A stretch of 59,530 nucleotides of DNA. It comes from Hydrogenophaga sp. (GTDB lineage Bacteria; Pseudomonadota; Gammaproteobacteria; Burkholderiales; Burkholderiaceae_C). This document shows positions 1-8,935 of this stretch, piece by piece. The stretch's first letter is position 1; each line of letters starts with the position of its first letter. Under the pieces are notes generated by a model. That model saw nothing but the letters and a program-made list of their open reading frames with translations, ran no database searches and was not told the origin of the DNA. The stretch is from NCBI GenBank assembly GCA_011391495.1, contig JAABQK010000016.1, positions 1 to 59,530 on the forward strand, in the 5' to 3' direction. A program made the translations under genes and the position numbers.

Positions 1-1229
1 GGGCCGGGGTCGGTGGCAAACAGGATGCCCACCGCCACAAAACTGAGCCAGAAGCCCGGCTGCAGCAAGGCCCAGGGATCGAGCAACAACACCGCACACA
101 TGGCCAGCAGCCAGACCGCCGGCCAGGGCCATTGCCGACCGGCGAGCCGCAGCCCCACCACCACCGCGAGCATGATCACGGTGCGCTGGGACGGCACACC
201 CCCGCCGGAAAAGAGCGCGTAGGCGGCCGCCATCGCCACGCCGCCCAGGCCGGCGGCGCGCGGTGCGGGCAGCGCCAGCACGAGGTGCGGCGCCACCAGG
301 GCCAGCCGCCGCCAGAGGGCGCCGATCAGCGCCGTGGCGAGCCAGGCAAACATGGTCACATGCAGTCCGGAAATGCTCATCAGGTGGGCCACGCCGGTGG
401 TGCGGAACAGGTCCCAGTCGTCGCGTTCGATGGCGCTCTGCTCGCCCACCACCAGTGCCGCCAGCACACCCGCACTGCGCGGGTCGGCCACGCGCGCCCC
501 GATGCGCTCGCTCACCCACTGGCGGGCCCGCTCCAGCGGGTGCCAGCCACTCGCGCCCAGGTGCTGCGGCGCCGGATCGCGCGGGCCGGCACGCACGTAG
601 CCCGTGGCGCCGATGCCCTGCTCCCACAGCCATCGCTCGCGGTCGAAGCCGTGCGGGTTGGCGTTGCCGTGCGGGCTGCGCAGGCGCACCGTGAAGCGCC
701 AGCGGTCGCCGGCGACCAGGCCGGGTTGGAGGTGTTCCCCTCGGCCGACCGCTGCCTCCGGTCTGGCGTTGCTCTCGCCGTGGCGGTACCAGCCCAGCTG
801 CAAGCGCCCGGGTAACGCCACGGGCTGTCCGTCCCGGGTCGCCGACTCGACCACCAGCTCGAAGCGCTCCCCCAGCGGGCTGCGCTGCGGCAGGGAGGCT
901 AGGCGGCCCGTCACCACGATGTCGACTCCCTGCAATCCGGGGTCCAGCGCCTGCGCCGCGAAGTGGGCCGCACGGGCGCCCGTCAGGCCGAAGCCGGCCA
1001 GCGCACCCGCCGTCAGCACCGTCGCCAGCCCCAGCCAGGCGACGGGCCCACGCCGGCTTGCACGGGAGGCAGACCGCGCATGGCGCGCTGCCAGCAGGGT
1101 CGCCACCAGCAGCACGCCCAGCGCCAGAAGGGCCAGGTAGGTCCCGAGTGACCACAGCGCCGCCTGCTGCAGTTGCAGGGCCACGCCCAGCGCCCAGGCC
1201 GGCAGCAGAGCCCAGGCCTGCCGTGCCAC
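1..1229 (-). CDS. comEC: ComEC/Rec2 DNA internalisation channel (5' part only)
   Basis: Inner-membrane channel that carries transforming single-stranded DNA into the cytoplasm. The reverse strand is open from about 1244 to the window edge and gives about 409 residues; the 3' half lies outside the window. Visible are an N-terminal pair of hydrophobic helices (from ALLPAWALGVALQLQQ), an extracytoplasmic DUF4131-type domain with VTGRLASLPQRSPLGERFEL, and then the competence-domain core GLHVTMFAW, GGGVPSQRTVIM and QPGFWLSFVAVGILFA. The last three are hallmark ComEC stretches. No ATG is possible before the in-frame TGA upstream, so the start must be GTG at 1229 or TTG at 1244; GTG is chosen arbitrarily. 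It is divergent from the transglutaminase gene at 1382. Confidence 0.9.
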   Translation of the reverse strand, partial: MARQAWALLPAWALGVALQLQQAALWSLGTYLALLALGVLLVATLLAARHARSASRASRRGPVAWLGLATVLTAGALAGFGLTGARAAHFAAQALDPGLQGVDIVVTGRLASLPQRSPLGERFELVVESATRDGQPVALPGRLQLGWYRHGESNARPEAAVGRGEHLQPGLVAGDRWRFTVRLRSPHGNANPHGFDRERWLWEQGIGATGYVRAGPRDPAPQHLGASGWHPLERARQWVSERIGARVADPRSAGVLAALVVGEQSAIERDDWDLFRTTGVAHLMSISGLHVTMFAWLATALIGALWRRLALVAPHLVLALPAPRAAGLGGVAMAAAYALFSGGGVPSQRTVIMLAVVVGLRLAGRQWPWPAVWLLAMCAVLLLDPWALLQPGFWLSFVAVGILFATDPG

Positions 1230-1295
1230 GCTCAGGCCCGGCAACGCGCCGGCCGCGAGCGCGCAGCCGGGGTGTCAGCGCCATGTGGCGCAAGA

Positions 1296-1337
1296 CTTGC
1301 TAGCATGGCAGCAAGCCGCGACGGCAAAAGTCTTGCC
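1296..1337. promoter_or_regulatory. Inverted repeats in the comEC / transglutaminase intergenic region
   Basis: Between the divergent starts lie an imperfect 20-bp dyad (CTTGC at 1296, GCAAG ending 1315, 16 of 20 positions symmetric) and a short perfect hairpin (GGCAA-N5-TTGCC, 1323-1337). Both could be operators or mRNA hairpins. I cannot assign a regulator. Confidence 0.3.
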
Positions 1338-1381
1338 CGCGAACCCATGGTTGTTCTACCTCCCTGTCGAAAGTCACCAGC

Positions 1382-4300
1382 ATGGCCATTCATGTTGCCC
1401 TGAGCCACATCACCCATTATCGGTACGACCGACTGGTCAAACTCGGCCCCCAGGTGGTGCGCCTGCGCCCGGCGCCGCACAGCCGCACCAAGGTGCTGTC
1501 GTACTCGCAAAAGGTCGAACCGGCGGGCCATTTCATCAACTGGCAGCAGGACCCTTTCGCCAACTACCAGGCGCGCCTGGTGTTTCCCGAGCCCACCACC
1601 GAGTTCAAGGTCACGATCGACCTGGTGGTGGAAATGGCGGTGCACAACCCGTTCGACTTCTTCCTCGAACCGCGCGCCGAAGAATTCCCTTTCAGCTACG
1701 ACGCTTCGCAACAGCAGGAACTCGCGCCCTACCTGGCCACCGCGCCCCTGACCGACAGGCTCAAGGCCTACCTGGCCCAGGTGGACGTGACGAAGCGCCG
1801 CACCATCGATTTCCTGGTCGATGTGAACCAGATGCTGCAACGCGACATCGGCTACACGATCCGCATGGAGCCTGGCGTGCAGACACCGGAAGAAACGCTC
1901 ACGCTGAAAAGCGGCTCCTGCCGCGACACCGGCTGGCTGCTGGTGCAGATGCTGCGCCACATGGGTCTGGCGGCGCGTTTCGTCTCCGGCTACCTGATCC
2001 AGCTCAAACCCGATGTGAAATCGGTCGATGGCCCGAGCGGTCCGGAACAGGACTTCACCGACCTGCACGCCTGGTGCGAGGTCTTCCTGCCCGGTGCCGG
2101 CTGGATCGGCCTGGATCCCACCTCCGGCCTGCTCGCCGGCGAAGGCCACATCCCGCTGGCCTGCACGCCGCAGCCCTCCAGCGCCGCGCCGGTGGAAGGC
2201 GCCATGGACAAGTGCGAAGTCAGCTTCAGCCACCACATGGGCGTGACACGCGTCTACGAGTCGCCGCGTGTGACCGCGCCCTACACCGAAGAGCAATGGG
2301 CCGGCATGGTGGCGTTGGGCGAAGCGGTCGACGCCGACCTGCACAAACACGACGTGCGTCTGACCATGGGCGGTGAGCCGACCTTCGTGGCCACGGCCGA
2401 CCGCGACGCCGCCGAGTGGAACATCGACGCCCTCGGCCCCACCAAGCGCGGCTACGCGACCGAACTGCTGGGCCGGCTGCGCGAGCGCTACGGCGCGGGC
2501 GGCTTCGTGCACATGGGCCAGGGCAAGTGGTACCCCGGTGAGCAGCTGCCACGCTGGGCGCTCTCCATGTTCTGGCGCGCCGACGGCGAGCCCTGCTGGC
2601 ACAACCCGGCCCTGCTGGCGGACGAGCGCGACACCGCCACCTACGACAGCGAAGATGCACGCCGCTTCACCCAGGCACTGGCGCGCAAGCTCGGCCTGTC
2701 CACCCAGTACATCACGCCCGGCTACGAGGACACCTGGTACTACCTCTGGCGCGAGCGCCGCCTGCCGGTGAACGTGGACCCCTTCGACGCCAGGCTCGAC
2801 GACGAGCTCGAGCGCGCCCGCCTGCGCCGCGTCTTCACCCAGGGGCTGGACGCCACGGTCGGCTTCGTGCTGCCACTGCAGGCCGACGGCACCGGCCCGC
2901 TCTCCAACAACGGCAAGAGCGCCTACCACCGTGTCTCGGGCACCCGCTGGTCCACCGGTCCGTGGTTCTTCCGCGACGAGCGCATGTACCTGGTGCCCGG
3001 CGATTCGCCGATGGGCTACCGCCTGCCGCTGGACTCGCTGCCCTGGGTCTCGGCCGCCGACTACCCGTACCACATCGAACAGGACCCGCACACCGCACGC
3101 GACCCGCTGCCCAAGGGCTCGACCGTGAAACACCAGGTGTCGCCCCACACCATCGGCGGCGGCTTTGCCGAAGGCGGCACGGTGTCCATGCAGGGCATGG
3201 ACTACGGCACCACCGGTCCGGCGATCGACGGGCTGCGTGCCGGTCAGCCCGGCCCCGGCGCGGCACCCGCCCAGGCGCTGGCCGCCCGGTTTCCGCAGCG
3301 CAACGAATCCGCCGCCTGGCTCACCCGCACCGCGCTCTGCGTGGAAACGCGCGACCCGCACCGCGCCAACGGCCCGAAGGCCGAAAAGGCCGGGGGCGGC
3401 AAGTCGCAGCACCTGTACGTGTTCATGCCGCCCATGCAGCGGCTGGAAGACTACCTCGACCTGCTCTCCGCTGTGGAAGCCACGGCCGACAAGCTGGGCA
3501 TGAAGATCGTGCTCGAAGGCTATCCACCACCGCGCGACCCGCGTCTGAAGACGCTGCAGGTCACGCCCGACCCGGGCGTGATCGAGGTCAACATCCACCC
3601 CAGCGCGAGCTGGGGCGAACTGGTCGAGCGCACCGAGTTCCTGTACGACGCGGCGCACCAGACGCGCCTGTGCGCCGAGAAGTTCATGACCGACGGCCGC
3701 CACACCGGCACCGGTGGCGGCAACCACTTCGTGATGGGTGGCGCCACGCCGGCCGACTCGCCCTTCCTGCGCCGACCCGAGCTGCTGGGCAGCCTGGTCG
3801 CCTACTGGCACAACCACCCGGCGCTGTCCTACCTGTTCAGCGGCCTCTTCATCGGCCCGACCAGCCAGGCGCCGCGCGTGGACGAGGCGCGCAACGACCA
3901 GCTGTACGAGCTCGAAATCGCGCTGCAGGAGATCGAGAAGAACCGCCAGACCTATGGCCAGGACATGCCGCCCTGGCTGGTGGACCGCACGCTGCGCAAC
4001 ATCCTGATCGACGTCAGCGGCAACACGCACCGCAGCGAGTTCTGCATCGACAAGCTGTTTTCGCCCGACTCGCCCACCGGCCGCCTCGGCCTGCTGGAGC
4101 TGCGCGCGTTCGAGATGCCGCCGCACGCGCGCATGAGCATCGCGCAGCAGCTGCTGCTGCGCGCGCTGGTGTCGCGCTTCTGGCAACAGCCCTTTGCGGG
4201 CAAGCTCACCCGCTGGGGCACCGAGCTGCACGACCGCTTCCTGCTGCCGACCTTCATCCGCATGGACTTCGAGGACGTGCTGGCCGATCTGGCTGCCTTC

Positions 4301-4885
4301 GGCTACCCGCTGGACATGGCCTGGTTCGAACCGCATTTCGAGTTCCGCTTCCCGTTGGTGGGCCAGGTCGCCGCGCGCGGCATCGAGCTCACGCTGCGCA
4401 GCGCGCTGGAGCCCTGGCATGTGATGGGCGAAGAAGGCGCGCCCGGCGGCACCGTGCGCTATGTGGACTCGTCGCTGGAACGCATCGAGGTGCGCGTGAA
4501 CGGCTACAACGACAGCCGCTACGTCATCACCTGCAACGGCCGCGCCGTGCCCATGCAGAGCACGGGCACCGTGGGCGAGTTCGTCTCGGGTGTGCGCTAC
4601 AAGGCCTGGGCACCGCCATCGGCGCTGCACCCCTCCATCCCGGCGCACGCACCGCTCACCTTCGACATCGTGGACACCTGGATGCAGCGCTCGCTGGGCG
4701 GCTGCCAGTACCACGTGGCGCACCCGGGCGGGCGCAACTACGACACCTTCCCGATCAACGCCTACGAGGCCGAAAGCCGGCGCCTCTCGCGCTTCTTCCA
4801 GATGGGCCACACGGTCGGGCGCATGCAGGTGGCGCCCGCCACGCCGAGTCGCGAGTTCCCGTTCACGCTGGACCTCCGGCACTGA
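1382..4885 (+). CDS. Transglutaminase-like / DUF2126 (putative amidoligase) fusion protein
   Basis: Protein of 1167 residues. Residues 2-85 match the bacterial transglutaminase N-terminal domain (HVALSHITHYRYDR). The papain-like transglutaminase core follows, with a complete triad: Cys180 in SGSCRD, His229 in DLHAW and Asp245 in GLDPTSG. From about residue 320 to the end is the long DUF2126 region, which Pfam describes as a putative amidoligase. No signal peptide is visible, so it is probably cytoplasmic. It heads a co-directional cluster with an ATP-grasp/alpha-E protein and a second transglutaminase, a gene association noted in comparative genomics of peptide-modification systems. Substrate and product are unknown to me. 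The start follows from the N-terminal domain boundary; no clear Shine-Dalgarno is present. Confidence 0.85.
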   Translation: MAIHVALSHITHYRYDRLVKLGPQVVRLRPAPHSRTKVLSYSQKVEPAGHFINWQQDPFANYQARLVFPEPTTEFKVTIDLVVEMAVHNPFDFFLEPRAEEFPFSYDASQQQELAPYLATAPLTDRLKAYLAQVDVTKRRTIDFLVDVNQMLQRDIGYTIRMEPGVQTPEETLTLKSGSCRDTGWLLVQMLRHMGLAARFVSGYLIQLKPDVKSVDGPSGPEQDFTDLHAWCEVFLPGAGWIGLDPTSGLLAGEGHIPLACTPQPSSAAPVEGAMDKCEVSFSHHMGVTRVYESPRVTAPYTEEQWAGMVALGEAVDADLHKHDVRLTMGGEPTFVATADRDAAEWNIDALGPTKRGYATELLGRLRERYGAGGFVHMGQGKWYPGEQLPRWALSMFWRADGEPCWHNPALLADERDTATYDSEDARRFTQALARKLGLSTQYITPGYEDTWYYLWRERRLPVNVDPFDARLDDELERARLRRVFTQGLDATVGFVLPLQADGTGPLSNNGKSAYHRVSGTRWSTGPWFFRDERMYLVPGDSPMGYRLPLDSLPWVSAADYPYHIEQDPHTARDPLPKGSTVKHQVSPHTIGGGFAEGGTVSMQGMDYGTTGPAIDGLRAGQPGPGAAPAQALAARFPQRNESAAWLTRTALCVETRDPHRANGPKAEKAGGGKSQHLYVFMPPMQRLEDYLDLLSAVEATADKLGMKIVLEGYPPPRDPRLKTLQVTPDPGVIEVNIHPSASWGELVERTEFLYDAAHQTRLCAEKFMTDGRHTGTGGGNHFVMGGATPADSPFLRRPELLGSLVAYWHNHPALSYLFSGLFIGPTSQAPRVDEARNDQLYELEIALQEIEKNRQTYGQDMPPWLVDRTLRNILIDVSGNTHRSEFCIDKLFSPDSPTGRLGLLELRAFEMPPHARMSIAQQLLLRALVSRFWQQPFAGKLTRWGTELHDRFLLPTFIRMDFEDVLADLAAFGYPLDMAWFEPHFEFRFPLVGQVAARGIELTLRSALEPWHVMGEEGAPGGTVRYVDSSLERIEVRVNGYNDSRYVITCNGRAVPMQSTGTVGEFVSGVRYKAWAPPSALHPSIPAHAPLTFDIVDTWMQRSLGGCQYHVAHPGGRNYDTFPINAYEAESRRLSRFFQMGHTVGRMQVAPATPSREFPFTLDLRH

Positions 4886-4964
4886 CCGGGGACGGCGCGG
4901 GACCGCGGGTGAAGGATGGCACAGGGCGACCCACCGGAGAGCGGATCGCCCGCGCCACAGCGGG

Positions 4965-4970
4965 CATACT
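4965..4970 (+). promoter_or_regulatory. -10-like hexamer CATACT, predicted leaderless start
   Basis: CATACT ends 8 nt before GTG 4979 with no Shine-Dalgarno between. This places transcription initiation at about the start codon and favours GTG 4979 over the in-frame ATG at 4916. No strong -35 is visible. Confidence 0.45.
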
Positions 4971-4978
4971 CGGCCCCA

Positions 4979-7582
4979 GTGAAACCTGAAGCCTCCGACT
5001 CCCTTTTTGGCGAACCCGGTCCCGGCACGCCCGGCGACTGGGCCCTGTCCCTGTCCATCCCGGGCGATCCCGGGCACCGCGACGAACTGCGCGGTGCCTG
5101 CGGATCCGACGAAGATCCGGCGGAAAGCCTGGCGCCCACCTGGGCCAGCTTCTTTGAGCACATCGGCGCCGACGGCTTCGCCGACCTGAACCGGCGCGCC
5201 GACAACCTGCAACGGCAGGTGCGCGACAACGGCGTGACCTACAACGTCTACGCCGATGCGGCCGCCGGCCTGCAGCGCCCCTGGGCGCTCGACCTGTTCC
5301 CCATGATCGTCAACCCGCAGGACTGGGCACAGATCGAGGCCGGCGTGTTGCAGCGCGCGCGCCTGCTCAACGCCATGATGGCCGACCTGTACGGCGAGCG
5401 CGAACTGCTCAAGCGGGCGCTGCTGCCGGCCGCACTGGTGCAGGGCCACCCCGGCTACCTGCGCGCCATGCAGGGCGTCACCCCGCCGGGCGGCACCTGG
5501 CTGCACATCATGGCCATCGACCTCGCCCATGGGCCCGACGGGCGCTGGTGGGTGGTCGGCCAGCGCACCCAGGCGCCCTCGGGACTGGGCTACCTGCTGG
5601 AGAACCGCATCGCCATCTCGCGCCAGTTCCCCAAGGCCTTCGCCGGCATGAAGGTGCAGCGACTGGCCGCGAGCTACCGCGCGCTGATGGACGGCATCAA
5701 GCAGATGGCGCCCGAGGGCGAGAACGCGCGCATCGCCCTGCTCACACCCGGCCCCTACAACGAAACCTATTTCGAGCACGCCTACCTGGCACGCTACCTC
5801 GGCCTCACGCTGGTCGAGGGCAACGACCTCACGGTGCGCGACCAGCGCCTGTACCTGAAGACGCTCAGCGGCCTGGAGCCGGTGCATGCGCTCATCAAAC
5901 GCCTGGACGACGAGTGGCTGGACCCGCTGGAGCTGCGCTCGGACTCCACACTCGGGGTGCCCGGCCTGCTGCAGGTGCTGCGCGCGGGCAACCTGCTGCT
6001 GGCCAACGCGCCCGGCTCGGCGCCGCTGGAATCGAGTGCGCTGCTCGGTTTCCTGCCCGCCATCAGCCGGCACCTGCTGGGCGAAGAGCTGGCCCTGCCC
6101 TCGCTGGCCACCTGGTGGTGCGGCGAAGACGCCGCGCTGCACGAGGTGCTGCCGCTGCTGAAGGACAGCGTGATCCGGCCCACCTACCCGCGCTCGGGGC
6201 TGGAGACCGTGATGGGACAGCGCCTGAGGCCGCGCGAGCTCGACGAGTGGTCGGGCCGCATGGTGCGCCACCCCGACAACTACACCGTGCAGGCCTGGCT
6301 GCCGCTGTCGCAGACGCCCACCTGGACCGGCGAGCGGCTGCTGCCCCGCTCAGCCATGCTGCGCGTGTTCGCACTGGCCGACGGCCCGCAGTCCTGGCGC
6401 GTGCTGCCCGGCGGCCTGGTTCGGCTGGCGCCGCGCGGCCAGCTCATTGCCGCCATGCAGCGCGGTGGCAGCAGCGCCGACTGCTGGGTCCAGACGGAGG
6501 GCGCGGTGGACCACACCAGCCTGCTGCACGCCGCGACCAGCACGCTGGCGCTCGCGCAGCAGAAACGTCCGGTGACGAGCCGCGCCGCGGAAAACCTGTT
6601 CTGGCTCGGTCGCTACACCGAGCGCGCGGAAAACAGCATCCGCCTCGCGCAGATCGTGCTCGACCACCTGGGTGGCGAAGAGCCCAGTTCGCCCAGCGTG
6701 ATGGCCTGGCTTTCGGCCACCGCCCGCGAAAACTCCCTCGTGCTGCCCGATGTGCCCTCGGCCGGGCAGTCGGCGCGCGTGTTCGTGCGTTCCCTCATTG
6801 CCGGTCTGTCACCCAGGACGGGCACGGCGCTGGCCGGCCAGTCCTACAGCGTGGGCTTCAACCTGCGCGCGCTCAAGGCGTCGGCCTCGCAGGTGCGAGA
6901 GCGCCTCTCGCAGGAGCACTGGAACCTGATCGAGCGCACCGAGGCCGGGTTCGGGCGCGACTGCGCCGCGCTCTCCACCGATGCCGATTACGCGAATGCC
7001 GAGGCCCTGAACGCGCTGCAGAACGCCAGCGAACTGCTGGCCGCCATCACGGGCGCCCAGACCGATCGCATGGTGCGCGACAGCGGCTGGCGCCTGCTCT
7101 CGATCGGCCGCCACATCGAGCGCCTGATCACGCTCTCGCGCGCCCTCATGCTCGGGCTGGAACACGATTGCCTGCACGACCCGGCGGGCTTCGAAGCCGT
7201 GGTCGCGCTGTTCGACAGCACCATCACCTTCCACGCCATGTACCAGCAGCGCCGCGACATGGTGGCACTGGTCGACCTGCTGGTGATGGACCGCGACAAC
7301 CCGCGCTCGCTGGCCTGGGTGGTGCAGACCCTGCGCTCGCGCCTGGCCAAGCTCGCCCTGAGCGCCACGCCACAAGACGCGGTGCTCGCCCAGGGTCTGC
7401 CCGACCCCGACACCTGGGTGCTCGCCGACCTGAGCAACTGGCAGCGCAGCCCCGAGGGCCAGCGCAGCTGGAGCGAACTGGCCGCCCTGCTCGACGGCTG
7501 CGAAGCCGCCGCGGGCGAACTGTCCGACGAGATCACGCGCCTGCACTTCAGCCACGCCGACCGGCGCAACCAGAGCGTATGA
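4979..7582 (+). CDS. Circularly permuted ATP-grasp / alpha-E domain fusion protein
   Basis: About 867 residues from GTG 4979 (888 from ATG 4916). The first half is a circularly permuted ATP-grasp type 2 domain (COG2308), with GVTYNVYAD, LLNAMMADLYGE, LLTPGPYNETYFEH and LVEGNDLTVRD; such folds join a carboxylate to an amine using ATP. The second half is an alpha-E domain (COG2307) starting at AENLFWLGRYTERAEN. The two are separate genes in many bacteria, so this is a fused form. It lies between two transglutaminase genes (93 nt after the first, 127 nt before the second), consistent with one pathway. By guilt by association it would be a peptide or isopeptide ligase; no substrate is known to me. 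The start is decided by the -10-like hexamer at 4965. Confidence 0.85.
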   Translation: MKPEASDSLFGEPGPGTPGDWALSLSIPGDPGHRDELRGACGSDEDPAESLAPTWASFFEHIGADGFADLNRRADNLQRQVRDNGVTYNVYADAAAGLQRPWALDLFPMIVNPQDWAQIEAGVLQRARLLNAMMADLYGERELLKRALLPAALVQGHPGYLRAMQGVTPPGGTWLHIMAIDLAHGPDGRWWVVGQRTQAPSGLGYLLENRIAISRQFPKAFAGMKVQRLAASYRALMDGIKQMAPEGENARIALLTPGPYNETYFEHAYLARYLGLTLVEGNDLTVRDQRLYLKTLSGLEPVHALIKRLDDEWLDPLELRSDSTLGVPGLLQVLRAGNLLLANAPGSAPLESSALLGFLPAISRHLLGEELALPSLATWWCGEDAALHEVLPLLKDSVIRPTYPRSGLETVMGQRLRPRELDEWSGRMVRHPDNYTVQAWLPLSQTPTWTGERLLPRSAMLRVFALADGPQSWRVLPGGLVRLAPRGQLIAAMQRGGSSADCWVQTEGAVDHTSLLHAATSTLALAQQKRPVTSRAAENLFWLGRYTERAENSIRLAQIVLDHLGGEEPSSPSVMAWLSATARENSLVLPDVPSAGQSARVFVRSLIAGLSPRTGTALAGQSYSVGFNLRALKASASQVRERLSQEHWNLIERTEAGFGRDCAALSTDADYANAEALNALQNASELLAAITGAQTDRMVRDSGWRLLSIGRHIERLITLSRALMLGLEHDCLHDPAGFEAVVALFDSTITFHAMYQQRRDMVALVDLLVMDRDNPRSLAWVVQTLRSRLAKLALSATPQDAVLAQGLPDPDTWVLADLSNWQRSPEGQRSWSELAALLDGCEAAAGELSDEITRLHFSHADRRNQSV

Positions 7583-7590
7583 AAATGCTC

Positions 7591-7677
7591 CCCCCCGTTG
7601 CCCGCTCGCTGCGCGTAGCCGCATCCCCCCTCAAGGGGGCAACACCAGCGGCCCGGCGAAGCCGGTTCCGCGGTGTT
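7591..7677 (+). repeat. Two-hairpin dispersed repeat, copy 1
   Basis: Begins 9 nt after the stop of the ATP-grasp gene. It has a CCCCC-TCAA-GGGGG hairpin at 7625-7639, then a 37-nt long stem at 7641-7677: outer arms AACACC/GGTGTT, middle arms GCGG/CCGC, inner arms CCGGC/GCCGG and a GAA loop. It is almost identical to copy 7. Confidence 0.85.
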
Positions 7678-7709
7678 CCTTTGGGGTACGCATTCACTTC
7701 ACTCCGGTC

Positions 7710-8666
7710 ATGCTGTTAAGAATTTTGCACCGCACCCGCTACCGCTACCACGGCAGCATCGACATGGCGCAGCACATGGTGCACCTGTCGCCGGTGAACA
7801 CGCGCGCGCAGACGCTGGTTTCCCATGTGCTGCGGATCGAACCCGAGCCGGCGGCCCGTAGCCAGACCACCGACGTCTTCGGCAACCTGCGCACCTTCTT
7901 TTCGCTGCAATCGAGCCACGAGACCCTGACCGTGGAGGCCGACAGCCTGATCGAAACCCGCCCACCCGAAGCCCTGCCGGACAGCACCGCCTGGCGGCAA
8001 CTCGGATGGGAGAAGGTGCGCGAGCACTTCCGCTACCGCGCCGGAGCACCCTACGACCCGGCCAGCGAGTTCCTCTTTGCCTCACCCAACGTGCCGCGCG
8101 ACGACGCCTTCCTCGCCTTTGCCCGCCCGGCCTTCAAGCCCGGCCTGCCTGTGCTGCAGGCCGTGCGGGCGCTGATGGAGCGCATTCACTCCGAGCTGCG
8201 CTACGAGACCGCCAGCACCGAAGTCAACACCCCCGCGCTGGAGGCGCTGCAGCAGGGCAAGGGCGTGTGCCAGGACTTCGCCCACATCATGCTCGGCTGC
8301 CTGCGCAGCCTGGGCCTGCCCGCACGCTATGTGAGCGGCTACCTGCTCACCCGGCCGCCGCCCGGCAAGCCGCGCCTGATCGGCGCCGACGCCTCGCACG
8401 CCTGGGTGGCCGTGTACGTGCCCGTACCCGCCGAGGCCAGGGCCACGGCCGGTGCGGAAGCCCCGGCAGGTGCCTGGTTCGACTTCGACCCCACCAACAA
8501 CCGCTGCGGCTGGGGCAGCCCCGGCGAAGACTACGTGACGCTGGCCGTGGGCCGCGACTTCTCGGACGTGTCGCCCATGCGCGGCGTGATCCAGAGCGGC
8601 GCGCGGCACACGCTGGACGTGGGCGTCACCGTGGCCCCGCCCGACGAACTCGAAGCGCTGGCTTGA
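7710..8666 (+). CDS. Transglutaminase family protein
   Basis: Protein of 318 residues with the bacterial transglutaminase N-terminal domain (LLRILHRTRYRYHGSID) and a transglutaminase core. The catalytic triad is visible as Cys in GKGVCQDFAH, His in DASHAWVAV and Asp in WFDFDPTNN. No signal peptide or membrane segment. It closes the three-gene cluster that begins at 1382. As part of that cluster it probably hydrolyses or transfers an amide or isopeptide bond made by the neighbouring ATP-grasp/DUF2126 proteins; this is inference. ATG 7710 starts exactly at the domain, without an evident Shine-Dalgarno. Confidence 0.88.
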   Translation: MLLRILHRTRYRYHGSIDMAQHMVHLSPVNTRAQTLVSHVLRIEPEPAARSQTTDVFGNLRTFFSLQSSHETLTVEADSLIETRPPEALPDSTAWRQLGWEKVREHFRYRAGAPYDPASEFLFASPNVPRDDAFLAFARPAFKPGLPVLQAVRALMERIHSELRYETASTEVNTPALEALQQGKGVCQDFAHIMLGCLRSLGLPARYVSGYLLTRPPPGKPRLIGADASHAWVAVYVPVPAEARATAGAEAPAGAWFDFDPTNNRCGWGSPGEDYVTLAVGRDFSDVSPMRGVIQSGARHTLDVGVTVAPPDELEALA

Positions 8667-8672
8667 AGTGCA

Positions 8673-8745
8673 CCCCTGCAGCGCTCCGCGCTACCCCCTC
8701 TAGGGGGCGGCACTGGCCGTCCGGCGAAGCCGGCCCGGCGGTGCC
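8673..8745 (+). repeat. Two-hairpin dispersed repeat, copy 2
   Basis: Starts 7 nt after the transglutaminase stop. Short hairpin CCCCC-TCTA-GGGGG at 8694-8707. The long stem at 8709-8745 has inner arms CCGGC/GCCGG around GAA, as in copy 1, but outer arms GGCAC/GTGCC instead of AACACC/GGTGTT. Confidence 0.75.
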
Positions 8746-8857
8746 CTGGGCTGGACCGCTTCATGCCCAGTGATGGCGCTCCGGCGTCCAGTCAACAAGC
8801 CCCATGAATCATGGCTGATGCCCGCAGCCCCACGCCAGCCCGGTGTACACCCGCCCG

Positions 8858-8863
8858 TAGAAT
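8858..8863 (+). promoter_or_regulatory. -10-like hexamer TAGAAT upstream of the RidA-family gene
   Basis: TAGAAT in a GC-rich context about 73 nt upstream of the RidA-family start. The same hexamer precedes the gene at 42845. The -35 is not obvious. Confidence 0.35.
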
Positions 8864-8935
8864 GGTCTGCACCCCTGCCGCACCCCTGCCCCATCTTGCG
8901 CCGCAGGCCCTCCACCCCACTTCAGGAGCATCCCC

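Noticed and set aside
4916..4978. ATG 4916 as start of the ATP-grasp/alpha-E gene
   Set aside because: The extra 21 residues are Pro/Gly-rich, and a -10-like hexamer at 4965 would lie inside the gene; GTG 4979 fits the leaderless pattern of other genes here. Not fully excluded.
1232..6271. A 1679-codon open frame on the minus strand
   Set aside because: It lies antisense to the transglutaminase-DUF2126 and ATP-grasp genes, whose motifs are certain. Its His/Arg/Gly/Val-rich wording is the usual antisense shadow of GC3-rich genes.
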